Shown here one piece after another: positions 7,070 through 13,500 of a DNA stretch of 13,500 nt; the first letter of the stretch is position 1; every line of letters starts with the position of its first letter. The notes below the pieces were generated by a model, which did not search any database, had not been told where the DNA came from, and saw only the letters and a program-made list of their open reading frames with translations. The stretch is from positions 1 to 13,500 of the forward strand of contig DYMC01000020.1 in assembly GCA_020721745.1 (NCBI GenBank). The letters run 5' to 3'. This DNA comes from Lentisphaera sp. Its GTDB lineage: Bacteria > Verrucomicrobiota > Lentisphaeria > Victivallales > GWF2-50-93. A program made the position numbers and the translations under genes.

Positions 7070-7097
7070 TTGAGCCAATTGCACGCAATTGGCTCAA
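7070..7097. repeat. Long perfect inverted repeat 3' of hydE
   Basis: TTGAGCCAATTGC (7070-7082) and GCAATTGGCTCAA (7085-7097) are exact inverse copies, 13 bp each, separated by AC. The repeat lies 9 nt beyond the hydE stop. Its arm GCAATTGGCTC also occurs at 38-48 near the other end of the window. T-rich sequence is on the 5' side for hydE transcripts, not after the stem, so an intrinsic terminator is not convincing. It may be a palindromic repeat remnant. Confidence 0.55.
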
Positions 7098-7106
7098 AAA
7101 ATTTGT

Positions 7107-8222
7107 TCACTTTGTTTCGGCGGTGCGAGTTGACTTCCCATCCTTCTTTCTCGCGTGCGGGGAGTCGCCCCATTCCCCGAAGCCTATCGTCTCGCCTATG
7201 TCCTCTATCCTCCTCTTGAGGCATGCCTTGCACATGGAGGAGTTCTCGTCGAGGCATGGCTTCCCTTCGTAGAGCTGATATGACGGGCGGTATCTGGTCT
7301 CGGTGATGTTCGGCATGATTACGTTCGCCCCGGCCAGCAGCCCCAGCTCTCTTCCCGTGTCGTTCAGCGCCTGCAGCGCCGTGGTCGAGGCGATGTTCAC
7401 ATCCTTGAGGAATATCCTCGTGGCGGCGATCATTCTAAGCCCAAGGTCGAGCCTGGCCTCGTTCCCGTATCCGGCCGCCTCCGTGGCCAGCGGTGTCTCG
7501 CGATGGACGATGTAGGGGCCCATCCCTATCATGTCCGCGTCGATCTGCTTGAAAAAAAAGATGTCGTCCGCGAGATCCTCCAGCGATTGACCTGGAAGTC
7601 CTATCATCACTCCTGTCCCCGTCTGATAGCCGATCCGCTTGATAGTCCTCAGGCATTCGATACGCCTGTCGAAGCTGTGGTCCGCCGGGTGTATTCTCCG
7701 GTAGAGATCACTCTTGCTGGTCTCGATGCGGAGCAGATACCTGTGGGCGCCGGACTCGAACCATCTCCTGTATGTCTCCTCGCTCTGCTCCCCCACGCAT
7801 AGCGTGATGCCGAGCTTCCCCCCCGAGAGTTCCTTTATGCCCTTGACAGCCGCATCCACGAAATCAACGAAAAAGGCATCGCTCCTCTCCCCGGACTGCA
7901 GAACCAGCGAGCCGTATTCGTTTTCGAATGCGAATTTCGCAGCGTCCAGAATCTCCCCCTTCTCCAGCATGAAGCGCTTCGTGTTCGCATTGCTCCTCCT
8001 TATCCCGCAGTATAGGCAGTCCTTCTCGCAGATGTTGCTGAATTCGATGAGCCCCCTGAAGAAGACCTTTCTGCCGACATGCTTCGTCTTTACCTCGTAG
8101 GCCTTTTTGAAAAGCCTGTCCATCCCGCTTTTCTCCGACATCGAGAGCATGGAGACGAGGTCTTCCCTTGCAAGCTCCATCCCTGAGTCCGACTTCCTGA
8201 AAATCTCATCAAGCCGATCCAT
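7107..8222 (-). CDS. hydE: [FeFe]-hydrogenase H-cluster radical SAM maturase HydE
   Basis: HydE is a cytosolic radical SAM enzyme that processes the iron-cysteine-CO/CN precursor made by HydG while the diiron part of the H-cluster is assembled, with HydF as scaffold. The 371-residue product has the radical SAM CX3CX2C cluster at C65, C69 and C72 within IEFSNICEKDCLYCGIRR. HydE-like blocks follow: LQSGE (108-112), GITLCVGEQS (138-147), RIETS (165-169), TGVMIGLPGQSLEDLADD (203-220) and DMIGMGPYI (230-238). C323, C331 and C334 give the CX7CX2C pattern that holds an accessory FeS cluster in Thermotoga HydE. The ATG at 8222 has GGAAGG 8 nt upstream and overlaps the amidohydrolase gene by 14 nt. 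Closest alternatives are PylB or BioB relatives; the block pattern favours HydE. No hydF or hydG is visible. Confidence 0.92.
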   Translation of the reverse strand: MDRLDEIFRKSDSGMELAREDLVSMLSMSEKSGMDRLFKKAYEVKTKHVGRKVFFRGLIEFSNICEKDCLYCGIRRSNANTKRFMLEKGEILDAAKFAFENEYGSLVLQSGERSDAFFVDFVDAAVKGIKELSGGKLGITLCVGEQSEETYRRWFESGAHRYLLRIETSKSDLYRRIHPADHSFDRRIECLRTIKRIGYQTGTGVMIGLPGQSLEDLADDIFFFKQIDADMIGMGPYIVHRETPLATEAAGYGNEARLDLGLRMIAATRIFLKDVNIASTTALQALNDTGRELGLLAGANVIMPNITETRYRPSYQLYEGKPCLDENSSMCKACLKRRIEDIGETIGFGEWGDSPHARKKDGKSTRTAETK

Positions 8223-9036
8223 TGCATTTACCTTCCGTGTTGATGCCAAGCATCTCCGCGGCGTTCCGCCACAGAATCGAATCGAGCTCGTCGCCCCCGA
8301 AGCCGAGCGAGCGGATCTTCTCCAGCTCCTCCCCCTGTCCGCGCCAGGGACTGTCGCTTCCGAATACAACCTTTTTTGTGCCATGCTTCCGCACAAGCTC
8401 CACGAAAAGAGCGTCCGGGATGAATCCCAGTGTGAACGATGTCTCCAGGACGACATCGTCGCCGACAAGCTCCTTCTCGGTCTCGTCCCACATCCTCCAG
8501 GAGCCGAAATGCGCAAGTATCATCCGCAGCCCGGGGACCATCCGGCGCAGTCTTGCGAATTTCGCAGGAGAGGATTTGAACGGCGGACTGAAGGCGAAAT
8601 CAGCCCCCGCGTGGAAGAAAACCCATAGCCCGTTGTCCGCGCAGGCCTTCCACAAGGGCAGAAGCGATGGATCGTCCGGGGAAAAACACTGGAACTCCGG
8701 ATGCAGCTTTATCCCCTTGAACCCGGACCTGGCTATCCCGCGGACCACGGAGAGGTCGTCCAGCGCAGGATGATACGAGGCGAACGAGCGCATCCTCCCC
8801 GTCTCCAGCGACGCGCACCACCTGTTGATCGAAGCCACCTGCGAGGGATGTGTTGCCACGGGCATGTTGACGGACAAATCGATCCGCGCACGGTCCATGC
8901 CCGCGAGGAGCCCTGCGGCCGTCCCGTCCGAGAACGGGGCGGATCCGGATTTTCCGGACAGGAATTGAAGCGCTGTCCCGGCGACCCTGTCGGGAAAGAC
9001 ATGTGTATGGAAGTCAATGGCTTTGAAAGGTTTCAT
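8209..9036 (-). CDS. Amidohydrolase-family metal-dependent TIM-barrel hydrolase
   Basis: This 275-residue protein belongs to the amidohydrolase-2 type of TIM-barrel hydrolases, usually cytosolic zinc or manganese enzymes acting on C-N or C-C bonds; the substrate cannot be predicted. Likely metal ligands and active-site residues are present in the expected order: H10 and H12 in DFHTH (8-12), K110 and H112 in GIKLHPE (108-114), H142 in FFHAG (140-144), H176 in ILAHFG (173-178), and D228 in VFGSDSPW (224-231). Its ATG overlaps the kinase stop codon (ATGA, 4 nt) with GAGG 8 nt upstream. Its own end overlaps hydE by 14 nt. The arrangement implies translational coupling and a fixed ratio of the three proteins. 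The enzyme could serve hydrogenase maturation or a metabolite linked to the kinase; both are guesses. Confidence 0.88.
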   Translation of the reverse strand: MKPFKAIDFHTHVFPDRVAGTALQFLSGKSGSAPFSDGTAAGLLAGMDRARIDLSVNMPVATHPSQVASINRWCASLETGRMRSFASYHPALDDLSVVRGIARSGFKGIKLHPEFQCFSPDDPSLLPLWKACADNGLWVFFHAGADFAFSPPFKSSPAKFARLRRMVPGLRMILAHFGSWRMWDETEKELVGDDVVLETSFTLGFIPDALFVELVRKHGTKKVVFGSDSPWRGQGEELEKIRSLGFGGDELDSILWRNAAEMLGINTEGKCNGSA

Positions 9037-10445
9037 ATCTTGAACCTCGCCCCGTCGAGCCGCCTTCTGTATTCGATCTTGTCCATCGCCTCCTTCATTA
9101 TCTCCTCTGCGTCATCCTCCTTGATTCCGGCCGACCTCCTCATGTTCTCGATTGCGATTATCTGATCGGAGTTGAGCACGAAGTCCTTGTTCCTCTCGAG
9201 CGCATTTTCTATTGCCTCCCGATATTCGTCGAGGCTCTGGAGGGAGGGCAGGCCCATCTCGGCCCGGACCTTCTCCTCGAGTATCCGCATCTGCGACTGG
9301 CCAAGGCCGAGGCGCTCCCCGCGCCGCTGCAGTTCACGTCTCTCGGCTGGCGACATGTTGCCGTCTATCAGGAAGAGCCTGATCACGTCTTCGAGCATGG
9401 CCGCCGGCGAGCTGGCGGCGCCTCTCGCGGGCTCATGTTCGATGCGCGGAACTATGCTTTCGGATATGTCCGCCAGGGCGGCTTTCGCAGATGCCGCGCT
9501 CTGGTATCGCCGCGAAGGATGCTTGTCGAGCAGCTTCATCACGAAATCCGAAAGAGCAGCTGGAACACGGGATGCGTCCAATGGCGCGGGACTGCTTCTG
9601 AGGACGACTTTCTTCACCTCCTCGATCGTCATTTCGGGCAAGATGTCGAAGACCCTTCTGCCGCCGGAGAGCATCTCGTATATCACCGCCCCCAGGGAGT
9701 AGAGGTCGGCGCGGGGGTCAACATCGCCGAGAAGAAGCTGTTCCGGCGCCATATAGAGAGGGGTGCCCAGGAGAATGTTCCGCCGGCTGAGGTCGCTTTC
9801 GGCATCCTTGTCGAGGGAAAATGGGAGCAGGGCTATGCCGAAGTCGCTGATCTTCGGTTCGTCTTTGGCATCGAAGATTATATTCTGTGGCTTGATGTCG
9901 CGGTGTGTCACCATTATCTCGTGCGCGGCCTGCAGCCCGGAAAGGATGCCGGACGAAATCCTCAGGGTGCCCTTGAGCGAGACTCCACCGTCGCCACGTA
10001 TCTTTGATGCGAGACTGCCTCCGGGCAGATACTCCATGATGATACAGGCCGACTTCCTGTCCTCCTCGAGTCCGAAGACGTTTATGATGTTGGGGTGGTC
10101 GAGCTGCGCCCCGATCCGGGCCTCGAGCATGAACCTGTCGTATATCTCGCGGCCTCTCTTCTCGGAGAATTTTTTCTCGAGCTGTTTTATCGCGACCAGC
10201 CGGCCTATCTTCCGGTCCTCGGCCAGGAACACGGAGCCGAACGCGCCCTTGCCAATCAATCTGCGTATAAGGTATTTCTGATGGACAAGATCCGGGAAGG
10301 GTATGCGTGACGCGGCGGCGGATGTCTTCTCCCCGGAAATGATCAGGGTGGAATCCTCCGAATCCCTTTTTACCATCGCAATGTCGTCCGGGGATGTTTT
10401 CCTGCCGAATAGCTTCTGCGCCGAATCTATGGGATTGAAATTCAA
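9033..10445 (-). CDS. Soluble Hanks-type serine/threonine kinase with C-terminal TerB-like helical region
   Basis: This eukaryotic-type kinase phosphorylates Ser/Thr on unknown partners. Numbered from the TTG at 10445 (470 residues): glycine loop GKGAFGSV (65-72), lysine of VAIK (K87), C-helix glutamate E108, HRDIKPQN (181-188), DFG (201-203) and LGTPLYMAPEQ (226-236). All catalytic residues are present and it is an RD kinase. There is no transmembrane helix and no PASTA domain, unlike PrkC/PknB. Residues about 350-395 (with FLIDGNMSPAERREL) resemble a TerB-like acidic helical fold, and 415-460 may be a second helical unit. The TTG start has GGAG 8 nt upstream; a GTG at 10535 would add 30 residues but has no ribosome site and lies in a palindromic element. 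It ends in a 4-nt overlap with the amidohydrolase gene. Confidence 0.9.
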   Translation of the reverse strand: MNFNPIDSAQKLFGRKTSPDDIAMVKRDSEDSTLIISGEKTSAAASRIPFPDLVHQKYLIRRLIGKGAFGSVFLAEDRKIGRLVAIKQLEKKFSEKRGREIYDRFMLEARIGAQLDHPNIINVFGLEEDRKSACIIMEYLPGGSLASKIRGDGGVSLKGTLRISSGILSGLQAAHEIMVTHRDIKPQNIIFDAKDEPKISDFGIALLPFSLDKDAESDLSRRNILLGTPLYMAPEQLLLGDVDPRADLYSLGAVIYEMLSGGRRVFDILPEMTIEEVKKVVLRSSPAPLDASRVPAALSDFVMKLLDKHPSRRYQSAASAKAALADISESIVPRIEHEPARGAASSPAAMLEDVIRLFLIDGNMSPAERRELQRRGERLGLGQSQMRILEEKVRAEMGLPSLQSLDEYREAIENALERNKDFVLNSDQIIAIENMRRSAGIKEDDAEEIMKEAMDKIEYRRRLDGARFKI

Positions 10446-10482
10446 GAGTGCAACTCCAGATTGGTGAATTGGGCGGAAGTCC

Positions 10483-10568
10483 GGCGGTGAGAACTCTCCA
10501 GTCGAGATGCGATTCCTTCCATCCGGCTTCGACACAGGAGTTCAGTGAATATCTACACTTCGACCGCC
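10483..10568. other. Structured intergenic element between TPR and kinase genes
   Basis: Nested pairings are visible: GGCGGT (10483-10488) with ACCGCC (10563-10568), GAACTC (10491-10496) with GAGTTC (10538-10543), GTCGA (10501-10505) with TCGAC (10529-10533), and GATG (10506-10509) with CATC (10520-10523). The motif CAGTGAATATCTAC at 10543-10556 sits near the right end, as in the element at 6257-6354. It would lie in the untranslated region between two same-strand genes, where it could attenuate, process or separate expression. Confidence 0.4.
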
Positions 10569-10590
10569 CTTCCGCGGAACCGGCCCGTCC

Positions 10591-12000
10591 TCATCCCTTC
10601 TTCGACAGCCTTTGTATCCTCTCGCCAACATCGCGATACTTGATGTTCGCCTGGTATATATCCTTGTAGATGGAGACCGCCTTCTCGTTGTCCCCTGCGC
10701 TCTCGTGGCAGATTCCCAGATGGTAGAGGGCTTCCATCTTCTGCTTGTCCATGGCTATCATCTCCCCGACTGCCTTCGTGATCTGCTCTATGGCCATGTC
10801 GAATTGTCTCTTCTCCGCGAAGCACCTGCCGATGAAGACAATCGAGGCGAGCCTTCTCTGCGGGTTCTTCTGCGAGAGCTGGAACTGCTGCAGGGCATCG
10901 TCCACGGCCCCGGACTCCCAGTAGAGCAGGGCCAGATCGAAGCGAAGCTGCAGGTCGTTCGGATACTTGTTCACCCTGTAAAGCGCCCGCTCCAGCCTGT
11001 AGGATAGGATCTGCTGCTTGAAGGCCGCGATGTTCGCGTCCGCCTCCGCCTTCTTGTCCGGATTTTGCTGCGCGAAATCCTCCCACTGCTTCACCGACGC
11101 GGACATCTGCGCCACGGTGGACTTCTCTATCTCCGCGTCTATGTGCGGGTCGAGGGAGCCCATCTCCTTCACAACCATGTTGTAGAACTCTATGGCCTTG
11201 TCATGCCGCTCGGCCTTCTGGTAGAGGTCGGCCAGCTTCCTCTTGATTTCGATGTTCTGCTTGCCCTCCTTGAACTGCTTCTCGTATTCCACTATCAGGC
11301 CGGCCACGTCGTCGGCGGCCCTCGCTATCCTGTCCTCCTGCTCGAGCTTGACCGCCTGCGCCTCGTCCTTGAGCTTCGTCCTGTAGTCCTCGCCCTCCAT
11401 CCATTTTCCCTTCTCCATGGTCGCCATCGCCGCCGCCGCCCTCAGCTTCTGCTGCGCATCGAGGTCGTTTGGCTTCAGATTGGCTATCTCCTGGCGTATC
11501 TTCAGCGCCTTGACGCCCTCCTTTTCCTGCCCATAGGCGGTGGCGAGCCAGTCGAGCACGGCGATGTTCTTGGGGAAATACTCCCGGGCTATCTCGAGCG
11601 CCTCGACAGTGATGAAGCCGGCATCGAGCTTCGCCCCGGCCTGCGCGAGAAGGTTCAGCGCCGGAATCGAGGAAAGCTGTATGGCGAGCGCGTCTTCCGC
11701 CTTCTTCATCGCCTCCATCGTCTTCCCCGCCGCCAGAAGCGTCTTGCCCGCGGTCACGATCCCGGAGGTCTTTATGCTGGCCATCACCTTGCCCAGAAAG
11801 CCTATCCTCGAAGTGTGTATCCTCTCGGCCTTCCTGAGCTGGTCCCGCGCCTCCACGAATCCAGGCTCCCTCTGAACAATGGCCTTCAGAAGCATCATCC
11901 CGTAGTCAATGTTATTCTTCTGGATCGCTCCTATTGCCTTCTGGTAGTTTGTCTTGACATCTGTCGAAACATCCTTGAATCCCTTCCTCTGCAATGCCAT
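10591..12000 (-). CDS. Soluble tetratricopeptide-repeat protein
   Basis: TPR proteins form helical scaffolds for protein-protein contacts; the partner here is unknown. The 469-residue product has no signal peptide or convincing transmembrane helix, so it is probably cytosolic. TPR-like helix pairs can be seen at about 15-48, 113-180, 250-283 (LADLYQKAERHDKAIEFYN) and 345-456 (including LALLYWESGAVDDALQQF and ALYHLGICHESAGDNEKAV). A charged helical region at about 196-245 separates the two sets. The ATG at 12000 has GGAG 8 nt upstream. It is followed 145 nt later by the kinase gene on the same strand, so it may be the first gene of that operon and could bring substrates to the kinase; this is inferred from position only. 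The C-terminus is basic. Confidence 0.85.
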   Translation of the reverse strand: MALQRKGFKDVSTDVKTNYQKAIGAIQKNNIDYGMMLLKAIVQREPGFVEARDQLRKAERIHTSRIGFLGKVMASIKTSGIVTAGKTLLAAGKTMEAMKKAEDALAIQLSSIPALNLLAQAGAKLDAGFITVEALEIAREYFPKNIAVLDWLATAYGQEKEGVKALKIRQEIANLKPNDLDAQQKLRAAAAMATMEKGKWMEGEDYRTKLKDEAQAVKLEQEDRIARAADDVAGLIVEYEKQFKEGKQNIEIKRKLADLYQKAERHDKAIEFYNMVVKEMGSLDPHIDAEIEKSTVAQMSASVKQWEDFAQQNPDKKAEADANIAAFKQQILSYRLERALYRVNKYPNDLQLRFDLALLYWESGAVDDALQQFQLSQKNPQRRLASIVFIGRCFAEKRQFDMAIEQITKAVGEMIAMDKQKMEALYHLGICHESAGDNEKAVSIYKDIYQANIKYRDVGERIQRLSKKG

Positions 12001-12069
12001 GGCTTTGTCTCCAATAAGTGATTTGTAGCGAAAAAGCGCACCTCCCGGCTCACGAAAAGCGATTGTGGA

Positions 12070-12099
12070 TATATATTACACCAATATCGAATAATTCAA
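12070..12099 (-). promoter_or_regulatory. Predicted promoter of the TPR-kinase operon
   Basis: On the minus strand, TTGAAT (12099-12094) is followed after an 18-nt spacer by TATATA (12075-12070). The alternative -10 TAATAT (12078-12073) is at 15 nt. The start would be near 12063, giving a leader of about 60 nt to the ATG at 12000. The whole 12062-12118 stretch is AT-rich and must also serve mnmE on the other strand, where I see no good -35/-10 pair. Confidence 0.4.
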
Positions 12100-12118
12100 A
12101 CTATGGAACCGTCTATTT

Positions 12119-13489
12119 ATGACTAATAGCGCCAGCGACACAATAGCCGCAATATCAAGTGCGACCGGCGGCGCGGTGGCCGTGATCAGGCTTTCCGGGA
12201 AAAAAGCCTTCGACATCTGTCTCTCGGCATGGACTCCGGCCGGATCCAGGAGGAATTCCGCACCAGTCCACGGGGCAATGACATTGGGCAAATGCAGATT
12301 CGCCGGGAGGCACGCGCCAGAGACCGCATATGCCGTCTTCTTCAAATCGCCCCGGAGCTACACCGGCGAGGACATCGCGGAAATACACTGCCACGGCGGC
12401 GGCATCGTCGCGGACAGGATACTCCACACCCTCCTGTCCAAAGGAGCCAGGCAGGCCGATCCCGGAGAGTTCACGCTCCGCTCCTTCCTCAACGGGAAGA
12501 TGGATCTCAGCCAGGCCGAGGCCGTCGCGGACATAATCGCCGCGAAATCGGAACTGGCGCTTGACATTGCCGAGAGGCAGCTCGAAGGCGCGATCGGAAA
12601 CGAAATACGCGGACTCTCGGAAAGTCTTTCATCCCTGCTCGCCGAATGCGAGACCGAACTCGATTTCGCGGAGGAACACGGACTGAAATCCCGGCACCAT
12701 CTTGGCAGCATGGCCCGCAAAATCCTCTCCAGAATCGAAGAGATACTCGCAACGGCGAAAAACGGCATGATAATCCGGGACGGCTTCAGGATTGTCATCG
12801 CCGGACACCCCAACGCGGGCAAGTCCAGCATCTTCAACCGCCTCCTCGGCAAGGAAAGGGCCATAGTGACGGAAATCCCTGGCACCACAAGGGACACGAT
12901 AGAGGAGGATGTCCTCATGGGAAGCCTCCGCGTCACACTGATAGACACGGCAGGACTCAGGGAGGCGGACGACATCATCGAAAAGCTCGGAATACAGAGG
13001 AGCAGGAAGTCAATCGAGTCGGCGGACATGGTCCTATGGGTGCTGGATCCGTTCGCAAGCAGGGAGGCACAGCTCGCTGAAATGCGCTCCCACTCTCCCG
13101 GAGGGCACACGATAGCGATGTGGAACAAATCCGATCTCATCCCAAGAAAGACCATCGCATCCATGAAGCGAAGCACGCCAGAATTCCACTTCGTCTCGGC
13201 AAAAGACGGCCGCGGCCTCGACGAACTGAAGAGAACAATCGTATCCAGGACCGGAATCGGAACCCCGGGGGCGAGAACCGAATATGCGGTCAACTCCCGG
13301 CATCAGCGCCTCCTCTCGCAGGCCGCGGCGGACATCGCCCAGGCGCTCCCTGATCTGCGAATTTCGCAGCTCGAGACCGCGGCCCTCTTCATCAGAAAGG
13401 CCATGGGCTCGCTAAGACAGATCACTGGAGAGGACTTCGACCCGGATATCCTCGACAGCATATTCTCCAGATTCTGCATCGGAAAGTAG
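12119..13489 (+). CDS. mnmE: tRNA uridine-5-carboxymethylaminomethyl(34) synthesis GTPase MnmE
   Basis: MnmE, with MnmG, installs the carboxymethylaminomethyl group at C5 of the wobble uridine of several tRNAs, using GTP and a folate-bound one-carbon unit in the cytosol. The 456-residue protein is complete. The N-terminal folate-binding domain (about 5-120) includes DTIAAISS (7-14), YTGEDIAEIHCHGG (81-94) and PGEFTLRSFLNGKMDL (115-130). A helical domain surrounds the inserted G domain: G1 GHPNAGKS (229-236), G2 TTRD (256-259), G3 DTAG (276-279), G4 NKSD (336-339) and G5 SAK (360-362). It ends with the family signature FCIGK (452-456). The ribosome site is weak: GGAA about 11 nt upstream lies inside a seven-codon mini-ORF (12102-12125) that overlaps the start. 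It is divergent from the TPR gene; MnmG is not in the window. Confidence 0.97.
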   Translation: MTNSASDTIAAISSATGGAVAVIRLSGKKAFDICLSAWTPAGSRRNSAPVHGAMTLGKCRFAGRHAPETAYAVFFKSPRSYTGEDIAEIHCHGGGIVADRILHTLLSKGARQADPGEFTLRSFLNGKMDLSQAEAVADIIAAKSELALDIAERQLEGAIGNEIRGLSESLSSLLAECETELDFAEEHGLKSRHHLGSMARKILSRIEEILATAKNGMIIRDGFRIVIAGHPNAGKSSIFNRLLGKERAIVTEIPGTTRDTIEEDVLMGSLRVTLIDTAGLREADDIIEKLGIQRSRKSIESADMVLWVLDPFASREAQLAEMRSHSPGGHTIAMWNKSDLIPRKTIASMKRSTPEFHFVSAKDGRGLDELKRTIVSRTGIGTPGARTEYAVNSRHQRLLSQAAADIAQALPDLRISQLETAALFIRKAMGSLRQITGEDFDPDILDSIFSRFCIGK

Positions 13490-13500
13490 GGGCAGTCCTC

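Noticed and set aside
7107..8222. PylB or biotin synthase instead of HydE
   Set aside because: LQSGE, the GVMIGLPGQ and DMIGMGPYI blocks and the C-terminal CX7CX2C cysteines fit HydE better; no pyrrolysine or biotin genes are nearby.
8223..8516. 98-codon N-terminal extension of hydE
   Set aside because: The extension is Arg/Ser-rich and antisense-free only by chance within the amidohydrolase gene; the ATG at 8222 has GGAAGG at good spacing and gives normal HydE length.
10446..10535. GTG start at 10535 for the kinase
   Set aside because: There is no ribosome site, and the added 30 codons coincide with palindromic pairings; the TTG at 10445 has GGAG 8 nt upstream. Not excluded without conservation data.
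11065..12021. 318-codon plus-strand open frame opposite the TPR gene
   Set aside because: The translation is Leu/Arg-rich with no domain pattern, while the minus frame gives clear TPR helices and a proper ribosome site.
12358..13293. 311-codon minus-strand open frame opposite mnmE, and a 284-codon one at 3181-4035 opposite yajC-secDF
   Set aside because: Both are low-complexity Ser/Arg-rich shadows of conserved genes.
1..13500. CRISPR array, insertion sequence or prophage
   Set aside because: No regularly spaced repeats, transposase, integrase or phage structural genes were seen; repeats are short and scattered in gene gaps.

Overview
The window looks like a chromosomal housekeeping region of a GC-rich (hand-counted samples 57-67% GC), probably anaerobic, Gram-negative-type bacterium. 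The clues are a ClpC with two Clp N repeats and a UVR-like linker, a yajC-secDF pair in which SecD and SecF are one fused chain, a cytosolic serine/threonine kinase, a large soluble TPR protein, and a HydE-type radical SAM maturase, which implies [FeFe]-hydrogenase metabolism. Together these fit the PVC superphylum (Lentisphaerota, Kiritimatiellota or Verrucomicrobiota lineages). That placement is inference from family content; no marker in the window proves it. Most genes favour AAG, GAG and AUA codons.

Layout. 1-178: tail of an intergenic region with hairpins, downstream of clpC. 179-2746 (-): clpC. 2747-2977: divergent regulatory region with a clpC promoter and a small GTGCT repeat array. 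2978-3054 (+): tRNA-Arg(CCG) with encoded CCA. 3055-3262: leader with an extended -10 promoter. 3263-6187 (+): yajC-secDF translocase operon. 6188-6447: gap between convergent genes, holding a hand-folded three-way-junction element. 6448-6975 (-): exported PEBP/YbhB-like protein of foreign-looking composition with a near-consensus promoter. 7107-12000 (-): run of four same-strand genes, in transcription order TPR protein, kinase, amidohydrolase, hydE; the last three overlap (4 and 14 nt). 12001-12118: AT-rich divergent promoter region. 12119-13489 (+): mnmE, complete.

How the genes work together. YajC and SecDF act with SecYEG in proton-driven protein export, MnmE modifies wobble uridines, and ClpC unfolds substrates for ClpP. 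The unusual unit is the kinase-amidohydrolase-hydE block: a hydrogenase-cofactor enzyme translated in tight coupling with a soluble kinase that carries a C-terminal TerB-like helical region, without hydF or hydG nearby.

Points most worth a second look: that operon; two structured intergenic segments sharing the 14-base motif CAGTGAATATYTAC (third copy beyond clpC); the repeated GCATCC-GTGCTAGATT promoter cassette before tRNA-Arg and yajC; and the possibly leaderless, compositionally distinct PEBP gene. Structures, promoters and base counts were worked out by eye and hand, with no folding or database search.
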